From contig DASXVX010000007.1 in assembly GCA_036504075.1 (NCBI GenBank), forward strand, positions 62,001 through 126,000: DNA of 64,000 nucleotides, written 5' to 3'. Origin of the DNA: DASXVX01 sp036504075 (lineage in GTDB: Bacteria; Bacillota; Sulfobacillia; Symbiobacteriales; Symbiobacteriaceae). The notes below the pieces were generated by a model. That model ran no database searches. It saw only the letters and a list, made by a program, of their open reading frames with translations, and was not told where the DNA came from. Both the position numbers and the translations under genes were made by a program. Shown in pieces: positions 39,220-47,738 of this stretch; the first letter of the stretch is position 1, and the number at the start of each line of letters is the position of its first letter.

Positions 39220-40299
39220 GTGCACTACCCGGTCCGACCGGAGGTCATGCGCCTCAAACCCTATGTGCCCGGCCTTTCCGTCGCGACGGTCCGGCAGCAG
39301 TACGGGCTGAATCGCATCGCCAAGCTTGCTTCCAACGAGAATCCGCTCGGTCCCTCGCCCCGCGCCATCGCGGCCATCCGGGAGTCCGCCGCTGCTGGGC
39401 ACATATACCCCGAGCCGGTGGCCGGACCGCTGCGGGCCACCCTGGCCGGCCACCTTGGACTGCCGGAAGACTGGGTCATGGCCGGCAACGGCTCCGACGA
39501 ACTGCTCCGCCTGCTGGCCGCGGCGTACGTGCACCCGGGCGACCGGGTGGTAGTGCCGGGCGGCTCGTTCCCGAACTACCGGGCCGTCTCGGAGTTGTTC
39601 AGCGCTGCTGTCCTTGAGGTGCCCCTGAAAGCCGAAGCGATGGACCTGGAAGCGATGGCCGACCTGGCGCCGGACGCCCGGTTCATTTTCCTCTGCAGCC
39701 CGAACAACCCCACGGGGGCCGTCTTCACGGCGGAGTCGTTCCGGCGCTTCCTCGCCGCTGTGCCGCAGGAGACGCTGATCGTGTGGGACCAGGCGTATTA
39801 CGAATTCGACGAGACCGCCTTCGATGCCGTAGCCCTGCTGCCGGATCATCCCAACCTGATTCTGACCCGGACGTTCTCCAAGGCGTATGGGCTGGGCGGC
39901 CTGCGTATTGGCTACGGCATGGCCAGGCCGGAACTCTGGGCGCCGCTGTACATGGTGCGGGAGCCGTTCTCCATCAACGCGCCCGCTCAGGCGGCTGCTT
40001 TGGCCGCCCTGGCCGACCAGGAACACCTGGCGGCAACCCTGGCGAACAACCGGGCCGGCCGGGCGTTTCTGGAGCAGACGGCATCCGACCTGGGACTGAC
40101 CTGGGCGCCATCTCGCGCCAACTTCCTCTTTATCGACCTGGGACAACCGGCCGAGCCCGTCTTCCGGGAACTGCTCAAGCACGGCGTCATCGTCCGGCCC
40201 TGCGGCGGCTTCGGCCGTCCCAACTGCATTCGGGTCACCGCCGGCCTCCCCGCCGATAACGCGCTGTTTGCCGGGGCTCTTCGGGAGGTACTGCGGTAG
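39220..40299 (+). CDS. hisC: Histidinol-phosphate aminotransferase
   Basis: 359-residue PLP enzyme of histidine synthesis. VRPEVMRLKPYVPG, LASNENPLGPSPRAIAAI and GNGSDELLRLLAAAYVHPGD at the start, FLCSPNNPTG with the conserved Asn/Pro, and the PLP lysine in RTFSKAYGLGGLRIGYG. It could also serve in aromatic transamination. GTG 39220 with CCAGGAGG upstream. No other his gene is nearby. Confidence 0.92.
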   Translation: MHYPVRPEVMRLKPYVPGLSVATVRQQYGLNRIAKLASNENPLGPSPRAIAAIRESAAAGHIYPEPVAGPLRATLAGHLGLPEDWVMAGNGSDELLRLLAAAYVHPGDRVVVPGGSFPNYRAVSELFSAAVLEVPLKAEAMDLEAMADLAPDARFIFLCSPNNPTGAVFTAESFRRFLAAVPQETLIVWDQAYYEFDETAFDAVALLPDHPNLILTRTFSKAYGLGGLRIGYGMARPELWAPLYMVREPFSINAPAQAAALAALADQEHLAATLANNRAGRAFLEQTASDLGLTWAPSRANFLFIDLGQPAEPVFRELLKHGVIVRPCGGFGRPNCIRVTAGLPADNALFAGALREVLR

Positions 40300-40353
40300 T
40301 GTTCTGGTGGTCCGGCCGCCAGTGGGATATACTGGAGCCGAGGTGACTATGGC

Positions 40354-41190
40354 TTGAAAATCGGTTGCCATATCAGCATCAGCAAGGGGTACGCCGCAGC
40401 GGTGGAGTCTGCGCACCGGCTGGGCTGCGAATCCTTCCAGTTCTTCACGAAGAATCCCCGGGCATTCAAGGGCAAGGCGGCGGATCCGGACCAGGCCGCC
40501 AGGGGCCGGGCGCTGCTGGCGGAGTACGGGCTGATCGCCGTCGCCCATGCCCCCTACATTACCAACCTGTCCACGCCGGACCCCGAACTGCAGCAAATCT
40601 CCATCGCCTCGCTCAAGCAGGACCTGGAGAACGCCGAGGCTTACGGGGCCATCGGCTGCGTCTGCCACATGGGCAAGCACGTCGAACAGGGCGTGGATTA
40701 CGGCATTCACCGCATGGTGGAAACTCTGGACATGCTCCTGACCGAGTACCAGGGGCACTGCCTGTTGCTCCTGGAGAACACCGCCGGCCAGGGCACCGAG
40801 CTAGGCACCACGCTGGAGCAGTGCCTGCAAGTCCGATCGCAGGCAGCCCAGCCGAATCGCATCGGCTTCTGCTTCGACACCTGCCACGGCTTCGCCGCCG
40901 GTGCGTACCGCCCCGACACGTGGGACGAGTTCATGACGGAGGCCAGAGCCAGCGGCTACTGGGACCACCTGAAGGCGATTCACCTGAACGACAGCAAGTT
41001 CGACCATGGTCAACGAAAAGACCGCCACGAGAACCTGGGAAAGGGATTCATCGGTGCGGATGGCCTCGCCCGCCTGCTCGGGTCCGACGCCTTCACATCG
41101 CTCCCGGTCATCCTGGAGACGCCTGTAGAAAACGAAGAAGATTACCGGCCGGAGATGGCGTACGCCCGGTCGCTGGCAACCGCCCGTTAA
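40354..41190 (+). CDS. nfo: Deoxyribonuclease IV (AP endonuclease, Nfo family)
   Basis: 278-residue three-zinc TIM-barrel endonuclease for abasic sites. KIGCHISISKGYAAAVESAHRLGCESFQFFTKNPR at the start, AHAPYITNLSTPD, CVCHMGKHVEQG, LLLENTAGQGTELGTT, GFCFDTCHGFAAG and HLNDSKFDHGQRKDRHENLGKGFIG cover the metal ligands. TTG 40354 with GAGGTGA upstream, 54 bases after hisC on the same strand. Confidence 0.94.
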   Translation: MKIGCHISISKGYAAAVESAHRLGCESFQFFTKNPRAFKGKAADPDQAARGRALLAEYGLIAVAHAPYITNLSTPDPELQQISIASLKQDLENAEAYGAIGCVCHMGKHVEQGVDYGIHRMVETLDMLLTEYQGHCLLLLENTAGQGTELGTTLEQCLQVRSQAAQPNRIGFCFDTCHGFAAGAYRPDTWDEFMTEARASGYWDHLKAIHLNDSKFDHGQRKDRHENLGKGFIGADGLARLLGSDAFTSLPVILETPVENEEDYRPEMAYARSLATAR

Positions 41191-41218
41191 TCCCGCGGTT
41201 GAGCCGGTCTGTACATAG

Positions 41219-41250
41219 GCGGAGCGCTTGAAGCGCTCCGCTCTTGATTT
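41219..41250 (+). terminator. Rho-independent terminator after nfo
   Basis: GCGGAGCGC / GCGCTCCGC around TTGAA, followed by TCTTGATTTT. Confidence 0.85.
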
Positions 41251-41328
41251 TGGCAGGAAAATCCCCACCGAGCAAAGAACCAGAGGGAATTCAATGTAGT
41301 CGTATTGCTTATTAAAGGAGTGCTCGGT

Positions 41329-42036
41329 GTGGCTGCGTCCGAATCCGTGACAATCTCGGTGCCGACCACCTTTGCCCAGGGTGTGCGCGCCGCCGCCCCG
41401 GTCATGCTGGGGTACTTGCCCATCGGCTTTGCATTCGGGGTTTTGGCTCGCACTACCGGCCTGTCGGTCGCTGAGGTGGGCCTCATGTCGCTGCTGGTGT
41501 ACGCCGGCGCCGCCCAGTTTATTGGTACCGGCATGATCGGCGCCGGTATGGCGGCGCCCGCCATCATTTCGACCACGTTTCTCGTCAACCTGCGCCACCT
41601 GCTGCTGTCCACGGCGCTGGTGCCGTCGCTGCGGGAGAACGCCGCCTGGGAGAACAGCCTGCTGGCCTACGGCATCACCGACGAGACGTTTGCCGTCAAC
41701 ACGGCGATTCTCCAGGGCCGCCCGGCCACCGTGTCCTACGTATCCGGTGTGCACATTGCCTCCCAGTCCACCTGGGTTGTGGCCTCCGTGGTCGGGGCAC
41801 TGGCCGGGCAAATGGCCGGGAATTCCGATGCCCTGGGTCTGGACTTCGCGCTGCCCGCGATGTTCGTCGGCCTGCTCATGCCCAACCTGCGCGGCGAAGA
41901 CCGCAAGGCTCGGCTGGCGAGCGCCCTGGTGGCGGCCGCCTTCGCCGTGACTGCCCTGGTGCTCTTCCCCGGCAACAGCTGGGCCATTATTGTCGCGACC
42001 CTGGTGGCAGCGACCGTGGGGGTGATGCTCCCGTGA
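41329..42036 (+). CDS. azlC: Branched-chain amino acid exporter large subunit AzlC
   Basis: 235-residue membrane protein. AAPVMLGYLPIGFAFGVLARTTGLSVAEVGLMSLLVYAGAAQFIG is the family opening, and ISTTFLVNLRHLLLSTALVPSLRE and YGITDETFAV follow. AzlCD exports branched-chain amino acids or analogues. GTG 41329 with AAAGGAG at 8 bases. Its stop overlaps the azlD start by 4 bases. In the same window as two Liv-type importers, it could balance import. Confidence 0.93.
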   Translation: MAASESVTISVPTTFAQGVRAAAPVMLGYLPIGFAFGVLARTTGLSVAEVGLMSLLVYAGAAQFIGTGMIGAGMAAPAIISTTFLVNLRHLLLSTALVPSLRENAAWENSLLAYGITDETFAVNTAILQGRPATVSYVSGVHIASQSTWVVASVVGALAGQMAGNSDALGLDFALPAMFVGLLMPNLRGEDRKARLASALVAAAFAVTALVLFPGNSWAIIVATLVAATVGVMLP

Positions 42037-42362
42037 TGACGATACGCCCGCAAATCTTCGCCCTCTTCGTGGGCATGGCCCTGGTCACGTACCTGCCGCG
42101 GATGCTGCCGCTGGTCGTGTTAAGCCGCTTCAAGCTTCCGCCGCTGGTGCTGCGGTGGCTCTCGTTCGTGCCGGTTTCGGTGCTCGCGGCGCTGCTGGCA
42201 AAAGAGCTGCTGGTGAGCGGCGGCAAGCTGGCCCTGCCGCCGGCCCATCCACAGCTCCTGGCCGCCGTCCCGGCCTTTGTGGTGGCAATTTGGACCCGCA
42301 GCCTCATGGGCACTGTGGTGGCGGGCATGGCCGCCATGGCCCTGCTCCGCCTGATTCTCTAA
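42033..42362 (+). CDS. azlD: Branched-chain amino acid exporter small subunit AzlD
   Basis: 109 residues with four membrane segments: FALFVGMALVTYLPRMLPLVVLSRFKLPPLVLRWLSFVPVSVLAALLAKELLV is the AzlD signature stretch. Translationally coupled to azlC (ATGA). Its stop overlaps the convergent comEA stop by 4 bases (42359-42362), leaving no room for a terminator between them. Confidence 0.93.
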   Translation: MMTIRPQIFALFVGMALVTYLPRMLPLVVLSRFKLPPLVLRWLSFVPVSVLAALLAKELLVSGGKLALPPAHPQLLAAVPAFVVAIWTRSLMGTVVAGMAAMALLRLIL

Positions 42363-43042
42363 AGCGAGAGCAGGGGCCGGAGCTTGTCGACGGTCTTGGG
42401 CCCGATGCCAGACACGCCGGCCAGGTCCTCCAGCTTTTTGAACGGGCCGTGCTTGGTCCGGTACTCCACAATCGCCTTGGCCATGGCCGGCCCGACGCCG
42501 CTGACCGCGGCCAGTTCGGCGACGCCGGCGGTGTTGATGCTCACCTTGGCGTTCGCCGCGCCTGCCGCCGGGGTCGTTCCCCGGCTCTCCGCCACGACCG
42601 GGAGCACCGTGGCGGCCTGAGCCACAGGCGTCGGCGTGTTCAGTTCCTGCGCCGGGGGCACGTAGATTTTGTCCCCGTCGGCCACCGGCCGTGCCCGGTT
42701 GAGAGCGTCGGCAGCGCCGCCGGGCAGCGCCCCACCGGCGGCCAGGATGGCGTCGTCCACCCGAGCCCCCGTCTCCAGCCGGTAAACTCCGGGCGCGACG
42801 ACAGCCCCGGTCACATGCACCACGACCAGGGCCTTTGGTTTCGGGGCCGGCGACTCCTGAGCCGGCACAGCAGGCTCAGGTTTCGGTGCCGCTTCCGCCA
42901 CGGGCTGCGCCCCGGACTGGGCCGCAAACGCCAGGGCGCTGCCTTCCGCCTGATACCGACCTACGCCCAGCCAGACCAATCCCGCAACCAGCACGCCAAC
43001 CAGGGACAGCACACCATAACGAACAGGCTGACTGATCTGCAC
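42359..43042 (-). CDS. comEA: Competence DNA receptor ComEA
   Basis: 227 residues. One N-terminal membrane segment (9-28), a Pro/Ala linker, an SLBB domain (~70-140, VVVHVTGAVVAPGVYRLETGARVDDAILAAGG) and a double helix-hairpin-helix DNA-binding domain (~165-227: INTAGVAELAAVSGVGPAMAKAIVEYRTKHGPFKKLEDLAGVSGIGPKTVDKLRPLL). It binds extracellular DNA and hands it to ComEC, encoded at 33729-36224. GTG start at 43042 after GAGGGGGTGGGG. Confidence 0.95.
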   Translation of the reverse strand: MQISQPVRYGVLSLVGVLVAGLVWLGVGRYQAEGSALAFAAQSGAQPVAEAAPKPEPAVPAQESPAPKPKALVVVHVTGAVVAPGVYRLETGARVDDAILAAGGALPGGAADALNRARPVADGDKIYVPPAQELNTPTPVAQAATVLPVVAESRGTTPAAGAANAKVSINTAGVAELAAVSGVGPAMAKAIVEYRTKHGPFKKLEDLAGVSGIGPKTVDKLRPLLSL

Positions 43043-43125
43043 AACCCCACCCCCTCACGAAGATGGGGGTATTCGTCTTTCTGGTAGATTTTTCCTGCTC
43101 ACGATTGCGGAAAAGCCTTGGGAAT

Positions 43126-43218
43126 TTTTTGCCGCAGATTTGAATGATGACGCAGATAAAACATAAATAAATGCAGTGTTTTAGATCTGCGCCATCTGCG
43201 TTATCTGCGGCCAAAAAA
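43126..43218. repeat. AT-rich dispersed-type inverted repeat with GCCGCAGAT units
   Basis: Two arms of ~37-41 bases (43126-43162 and 43178-43218): the left begins TTTTTTGCCGCAGAT and has CGCAGATAAAAC; the right is its reverse complement with ATCTGCGTTATCTGCGGC and AAAAAA at the end. The centre is AT-rich. The motif (CGCAGAT repeated five times) resembles short palindromic repeats scattered in many genomes. Confidence 0.6.
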
Positions 43219-43274
43219 TGTCCCGCGGAGGCTAAAGGGAAAAGGCGGGAGCCTGCCCCCCGCCGGAAAAAGCC

Positions 43275-44012
43275 TCAGTGAATCTCCCCGCCCACCTCGT
43301 CGTCCGTGACCAGCAGCGCCTCCAGCTTGTCGACCCCCTGAATCGTGTGCATGGCCGCCTTCACCCGGCTCCGGTCCGCCTTCGTGGGCACGAACCCTTT
43401 CACGAACAGCACGCCGGCGTCGCAGTACACCTGGAACTGGTCCTTCTTGAAGCCCAGTTCCCCCAGGAGCCGCTCCGCCGCCCGGGAGACGTCGGCGTCG
43501 TCCTCCTTCTGGCCTTCACCGACCTTCACCTTCTGCACCCGCACACTGACTACGCCCGGCAGGCCCTCCACCATCCGCACGGCGGCGTGCACGTCGTCGT
43601 AGCTGCCGGCATGGCCTACCAGCAGCACCTCGCCCTTGTGCACCTTGCAGCCCATGTCCCGGTACTCCGTATGCTTGGCCAGGTGGTTGGAAATAACTTC
43701 GGTGAGTTGCTTGTCGCCCTTGTGCTCCTCGTCGGCCACCGTCAGGTCGTTGACGACCTGTTTGACCCCCGTCACTTTCCGGGCGATCTCCTCGGCCACA
43801 GTCCTGTGGGACAGCACGTCCACCACGCCGTGCAGGCGGACCGTCCCGTCTTCCGCCGAGACCTGGACATCGATGCCTGCCGACTCCGTGCCTTTCAGCA
43901 GGGCGTCCTTGACCTCTTTCATCAGATGGAGGTCATGGTTAAACGGCTCCTGCACCCCCGGCGGGTTGAACGCTTTCTGATGGTCCTGATTGCGGCTCTG
44001 GTGCTCGGCCAA
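43275..44012 (-). CDS. Protein with three BON domains
   Basis: 245 residues with three BON repeats (~31-95, ~103-165, ~180-245), each with a helix, GxV or LxG turns and beta strands: DLHLMKEVKDALLKGTESAGIDVQVSAEDGTVRLHGVVDVL..., KGEVLLVGHAGSYDDVHAAVRMVEGLPGVVSVRV and AGVLFVKGFVPTKADRSRVKAAMHTIQGV. BON domains bind phospholipid or other interfaces in envelope proteins, but no signal peptide is seen here. TTG 44012 with GGAAGGAG at 8 bases. Confidence 0.85.
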   Translation of the reverse strand: MAEHQSRNQDHQKAFNPPGVQEPFNHDLHLMKEVKDALLKGTESAGIDVQVSAEDGTVRLHGVVDVLSHRTVAEEIARKVTGVKQVVNDLTVADEEHKGDKQLTEVISNHLAKHTEYRDMGCKVHKGEVLLVGHAGSYDDVHAAVRMVEGLPGVVSVRVQKVKVGEGQKEDDADVSRAAERLLGELGFKKDQFQVYCDAGVLFVKGFVPTKADRSRVKAAMHTIQGVDKLEALLVTDDEVGGEIH

Positions 44013-44099
44013 CGCTGCTGCTCCTTCCTGTGTACCGTCTCTGCGGCTGTAGTGTACCCATCCTTCGGTTTGAATAAGAAACATCTCGCATGGAATGTA

Positions 44100-44128
44100 T
44101 TGCCATTTTCCATATTATCCCCTATGAT
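44100..44128 (+). promoter_or_regulatory. Sigma-A promoter of the 161-residue protein gene
   Basis: TTGCCA (44100-44105), 17-base spacer and TATGAT (44123-44128), 43 bases before the start at 44171. Confidence 0.7.
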
Positions 44129-44170
44129 GGAAGTACTACCTCTAAGCGAAAACCACAAGGGGGACAACTG

Positions 44171-44656
44171 ATGAGTGGGGAACTGCAGAAATTAAACCTG
44201 GCCGAACGGGCAGGGTCCATTCTGCGCAGCGACCGTCAGGCCTTCGAGCGCGCGAACATCCGGACGACCAAGCCCGTGCTTTTGGTGCTCATCCCGCGAG
44301 AAGGCGACGCCACGGATCTCGCCGATGCGTACATCCCGGACATCGCGGGTGCCGCCGGCCTGCAGTACGTTCGCCCGGCCCCATGCGACCTGCGGAACCT
44401 GCCGCCTAATCTGCTCCGCCGGTCCCGCCTGGTGCTGGCCGACCTGTCGGTGCCCAACGAGAACATCACCGCACTCATGAACCAGGCGCTCGGCCTACGC
44501 CGCCGGGTGCTGCTCATGGCGCAGTCCGCCGAGTACGTGCCGCGTGACCTGGTTTCAATACCGTCGGTGCTGTACGGTCTGGAACCAGGCCTCTTTAACC
44601 ACCTGCTCCGGGAGACCTTGCGGGAGGCCCGATCCGTAGTCGCCGCCCTCCCGTAG
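44171..44656 (+). CDS. Protein with a possible nucleoside 2-deoxyribosyltransferase/TIR-like core
   Basis: 161 residues. After a helical start, a Rossmann-type region runs VLLVLIPREGDATDLADAYIPDIAGAAGLQYVRPAP, then LLRRSRLVLADLSVPNENITALMNQALGLRRRVLLMAQ. The A-D-L-S-x-x-N-x-N-I pattern followed by a helix and RRVLLM strand is what is seen in Ndt-like/TIR-related proteins, but the catalytic glutamate of the YELG-type motif is replaced (TALMNQALGL). Own promoter and AAGGGGG site; a bidirectional terminator follows. Function is not established. Confidence 0.6.
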   Translation: MSGELQKLNLAERAGSILRSDRQAFERANIRTTKPVLLVLIPREGDATDLADAYIPDIAGAAGLQYVRPAPCDLRNLPPNLLRRSRLVLADLSVPNENITALMNQALGLRRRVLLMAQSAEYVPRDLVSIPSVLYGLEPGLFNHLLRETLREARSVVAALP

Positions 44657-44673
44657 CCCGACCTGCGCAAAGA

Positions 44674-44706
44674 AATCCCCCTCCGGGCCGGAGGGGGATT
44701 TTCCTT
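44674..44706. terminator. Bidirectional terminator between 44171-44656 and leuS
   Basis: AATCCCCCTCCG / CGGAGGGGGATT, loop about GGC; TTCCTT follows on the plus strand and TTTCTTTG on the minus strand, serving both converging genes. The leuS stop lies right at its edge (44705). Confidence 0.85.
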
Positions 44707-47290
44707 ACTTGACGACGATATTGACCAGTTTGCCGGGCACCGGGATCACCTTGACCACCTGCTTGCCGGCAATCAGGTCCCGGACCTTGTCGGCGGCCAA
44801 GGCGATCTGCTCCATCTCGGCGGCCGTAACGCCCGCCGGGACATCCAGGCGCTCCCGCACCTTGCCGTTGATCTGCACCACGATCTCGACCATTTCGGCC
44901 CGGGCGACATCCTCATCGTAGGCCGGCCAGGGCTCCAGGTGGATCGACTGATGGTGACCCAGTTTGGTCCACATCTCGTCGGCCAGATGCGGACAGAACG
45001 GTGCGATGATCAGCACCGCCTTCTGAATCGCCTCCGCCAGCACCAGCGTGCTGATGGTCCAGTCGCGGTTGCCCATCTTGTCCCGGTAGGCGTAGACGGC
45101 GTTGGTCATCTCCATGAGGCCGGAGATGGCCGTGTTGAACGCGAACCGGTCGTGCAGGTCGGATGTGATCCGCTTCACGGTGCGGTGGATGACCCGCCGC
45201 AGTTCCTTGTCCTCCGGCGCCAGGTTCGGCAGCGCCCGCTGCAGCCCTTCGGCCAGTTCCCCTTCGGTGATGGCGCCCATGAGCCCCGCCATGTTGCCGG
45301 CCTTCACCGGCAGCAGCGTCCGGGCGTGCTGAATCTCAGGCAGGGCGGAAGTCACCATCCGGTAGAATCGGTTGATGAACCGGTAGGAGCCTTCGATGCC
45401 GGCATCCGACCAGTCCAGGTCCCGCTCGGGCGGGGAGGCAAACAGAATGAACAGGCGGCAGGAGTCGGCGCCGTACCGGACGATCATGTCCTCCGGCGAG
45501 ACGACGTTGCCCTTGGACTTGGACATCTTCGAGCCGTCTTTGATGACCATGCCCTGTGTCAGCAGCGCCGCGAACGGCTCGTCGACCGCCACGTGGCCCA
45601 TGTCCCGCAGCGCCTTGGTGAAGAACCGGGAGTACAGCAGGTGAAGCACGGCGTGCTCGATGCCGCCCACGTACTGGTCCACCGGCATCCAGTAGTTTAC
45701 GTCTTCCTGGCTCCAGGGGGCGTTGGCGTTGTTGGCGTCGCAGTAGCGCATAAAGTACCAGGACGAGCACACGAACGTGTCCATGGTGTCGGTCTCGCGC
45801 CGGGCCGGGCCGCCGCAGGACGGGCAAGTGGCGTTCACAAAGCCCTCGTGGCGGGCCAGCGGGCTGGTGCCGTGGCCGGTGAAGTCCAGGTCGGCCGGGA
45901 TCCGCACGGGCAGTTGGTCGTCGGGCACCGGCACGGTCCCGCACTTTTCGCAGTAGACGACCGGGATGGGAGCGCCCCAGGCCCGCTGCCGGGAAATCAG
46001 CCAGTCGCGCAGCCGGTAGGTGACGGTCTTCTTGCCGAAGCCCTTCTCCTCGGCGTAGGCGGCCACCTTGCCGATGCCCTCTTCGTTCCCCAGGCCGTCG
46101 AACGGGCCGGAATTGACCATAACGCCGGCCGCCGGGCAGGCCTCGGTCATCTCCGCTTCGTTGATCGGCTCCGCCGGGTTCTGAATGACGACCCGGATGT
46201 CCATGCCGAACTTCTTCGCGAACTCAAAGTCCCGCTGGTCGTGGGCCGGCACGCCCATGACGGCGCCGGTGCCGTACTCCATGAGCACGTAATTGGCGAT
46301 CCAGAGCGGCACCTGCTGGCCGTTGAACGGGTTGATGACACTGACGCCGAGGGCGAGGCCTTCCTTCTCCGTGTCGGTAGAAGTACGGGCGATCTCGTTC
46401 AGGCTCTTCGTCTTCTCCTGGAACGTCCGGACCTGGGCCGCCTTTTCGGGCGTGATCAGGCCGGCGTTGATCAGCCGCTCCACGATCCCGTGCTCGGGCG
46501 CGACGACCATGAAGGTGACGCCGTAGATCGTGTCCGGCCGGGTGGTGAAGACGGTCAGCTTCTCATCGAAGCCGGCGATGGCGAAGTCGACCATGGCGCC
46601 TTCGGAACGGGCGATCCAGTTCTCCTGCATGGTGCGGACCCGGTCGGGCCAGCCCTTCTCCAGGAGCTTCAGGTCTGCCAGCAGTTCATCGGCGTACTGG
46701 GTGATTTTGAAGAACCACTGGGACAGGTTGTTCTTCGTGACGACCGAGTCACACCGCCAGCACTTGCCGTCGACCACCTGCTCGTTGGCCAGCACCGTCT
46801 CGCAGGACGGGCACCAGTTCACAGGCGCGGTCTTCTTGTAAGCCAGGCCCTTCTTGTAGAGCTGCAGGAAGAGCCACTGGGTCCACTTATAGTAGTCTTC
46901 CCGATAGGTGTAGACCGCCCGGCTCCAGTCATAGCTGTAGCCCAGTTGCTTCAGCTGCTCGGTCATTTCGGCGATGTTGGACTTGGTCCAGACCGCCGGG
47001 CTGATGCCCTTCTGAATGGCGGCATTCTCCGCCGGCATGCCGAAGGAGTCGTAGCCCATGGGATGCAGCACGTTATAGCCCTGCATCCGCCGGAAGCGGG
47101 CGATCACGTCTACGATGGAATAATTGCGGACATGCCCCATGTGGAGCTTGCCGGAGGGATACGGAAACATGGCCAGGGCGTAGTACTTGGGCTTCGAGGT
47201 GTCTCGCTTCACCTCGTGAATTTTCTTGTCCTCCCAGTACTTTTGCCACCTGGGCTCTACTTCCCTGAAGTCAAACCGTTCCTCTGCCAT
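44705..47290 (-). CDS. leuS: Leucyl-tRNA synthetase
   Basis: 861-residue class I synthetase. HIGH motif in FPYPSGKLHMGHVRNY (~41-56), a CP1 editing domain (GTTPVTTR-like TVFTTRPDTIYGVTFMV and GVPAHDQRDFEFA with the editing aspartate), a zinc-binding CPSC...CWRC insertion, KMSKSKGN and the C-terminal tRNA-binding domain. ATG 47290 with AAGGGGG. It is controlled by a T-box leader (47349-47600). The following genomic neighbour in the reverse direction is the SDR gene. Confidence 0.97.
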   Translation of the reverse strand: MAEERFDFREVEPRWQKYWEDKKIHEVKRDTSKPKYYALAMFPYPSGKLHMGHVRNYSIVDVIARFRRMQGYNVLHPMGYDSFGMPAENAAIQKGISPAVWTKSNIAEMTEQLKQLGYSYDWSRAVYTYREDYYKWTQWLFLQLYKKGLAYKKTAPVNWCPSCETVLANEQVVDGKCWRCDSVVTKNNLSQWFFKITQYADELLADLKLLEKGWPDRVRTMQENWIARSEGAMVDFAIAGFDEKLTVFTTRPDTIYGVTFMVVAPEHGIVERLINAGLITPEKAAQVRTFQEKTKSLNEIARTSTDTEKEGLALGVSVINPFNGQQVPLWIANYVLMEYGTGAVMGVPAHDQRDFEFAKKFGMDIRVVIQNPAEPINEAEMTEACPAAGVMVNSGPFDGLGNEEGIGKVAAYAEEKGFGKKTVTYRLRDWLISRQRAWGAPIPVVYCEKCGTVPVPDDQLPVRIPADLDFTGHGTSPLARHEGFVNATCPSCGGPARRETDTMDTFVCSSWYFMRYCDANNANAPWSQEDVNYWMPVDQYVGGIEHAVLHLLYSRFFTKALRDMGHVAVDEPFAALLTQGMVIKDGSKMSKSKGNVVSPEDMIVRYGADSCRLFILFASPPERDLDWSDAGIEGSYRFINRFYRMVTSALPEIQHARTLLPVKAGNMAGLMGAITEGELAEGLQRALPNLAPEDKELRRVIHRTVKRITSDLHDRFAFNTAISGLMEMTNAVYAYRDKMGNRDWTISTLVLAEAIQKAVLIIAPFCPHLADEMWTKLGHHQSIHLEPWPAYDEDVARAEMVEIVVQINGKVRERLDVPAGVTAAEMEQIALAADKVRDLIAGKQVVKVIPVPGKLVNIVVK

Positions 47291-47348
47291 GACAGGTTGC
47301 CCCCTTGAAAGAACCTCGTAAACCGGAAAATTTGCGATAAACGAAAAA

Positions 47349-47602
47349 GCTCCCGTCCCCATGAGGGACGAGAGCATAACTCCCGCGGTACCACCCTGCT
47401 TGGCCAAAATGGCCCTGCTTGTTCCGGCTGTAACGGGCCGGCGCCCGGCATGGACTACCGGCGGCTGCCCGCTTTGGCCCATGCGGCTCTGGGGTGAGGT
47501 TCGGCTGCATCCCCTGCCGCCTTGCACCTGCCGGCGGCTCTCTGAAAAGGAATGGCGGCTTACTGGTTCCCCGTCGTCGCCTCTACTTATGACACGGTGA
47601 CT
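47349..47602 (-). promoter_or_regulatory. T-box riboswitch leader of leuS
   Basis: The T-box antiterminator core AGGGTGGTACCGCGGG is at 47397-47382 on the minus strand. The competing terminator is GCTCTCGTCCC / GGGGACGGGAGC (47375-47349) followed by TTTTT. An AGTAAG-type stem I element is near 47556, and a plausible leucine specifier CTC is in GAACCTCACC near 47499. Binding of uncharged tRNA-Leu would stabilise the antiterminator and allow leuS expression. The specifier assignment is by eye. Confidence 0.9.
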
Positions 47603-47610
47603 AAGACTAT

Positions 47611-47639
47611 ATTATGAGTCCATCTCGGCAAGAAGTCAA
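47611..47639 (-). promoter_or_regulatory. Sigma-A promoter of the leuS leader
   Basis: On the minus strand TTGACT (47639-47634), a 17-base spacer and CATAAT (47616-47611), just upstream of the T-box RNA. Confidence 0.7.
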
Positions 47640-47738
47640 GAACCGGACCCGCCGATCGGATTCTTGCCTTTCGGGCCGGCCCGTGGGTATGATTTAGATA
47701 GGCTGGTCGTAAACGGACTTCCCGAGGAGGAATGACCC

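Noticed and set aside
44939..47308. A 789-codon plus-strand open frame antisense to leuS
   Set aside because: Same cause; leuS has all its synthetase motifs on the minus strand, and the antisense translation is compositionally biased (His, Arg, Gly).
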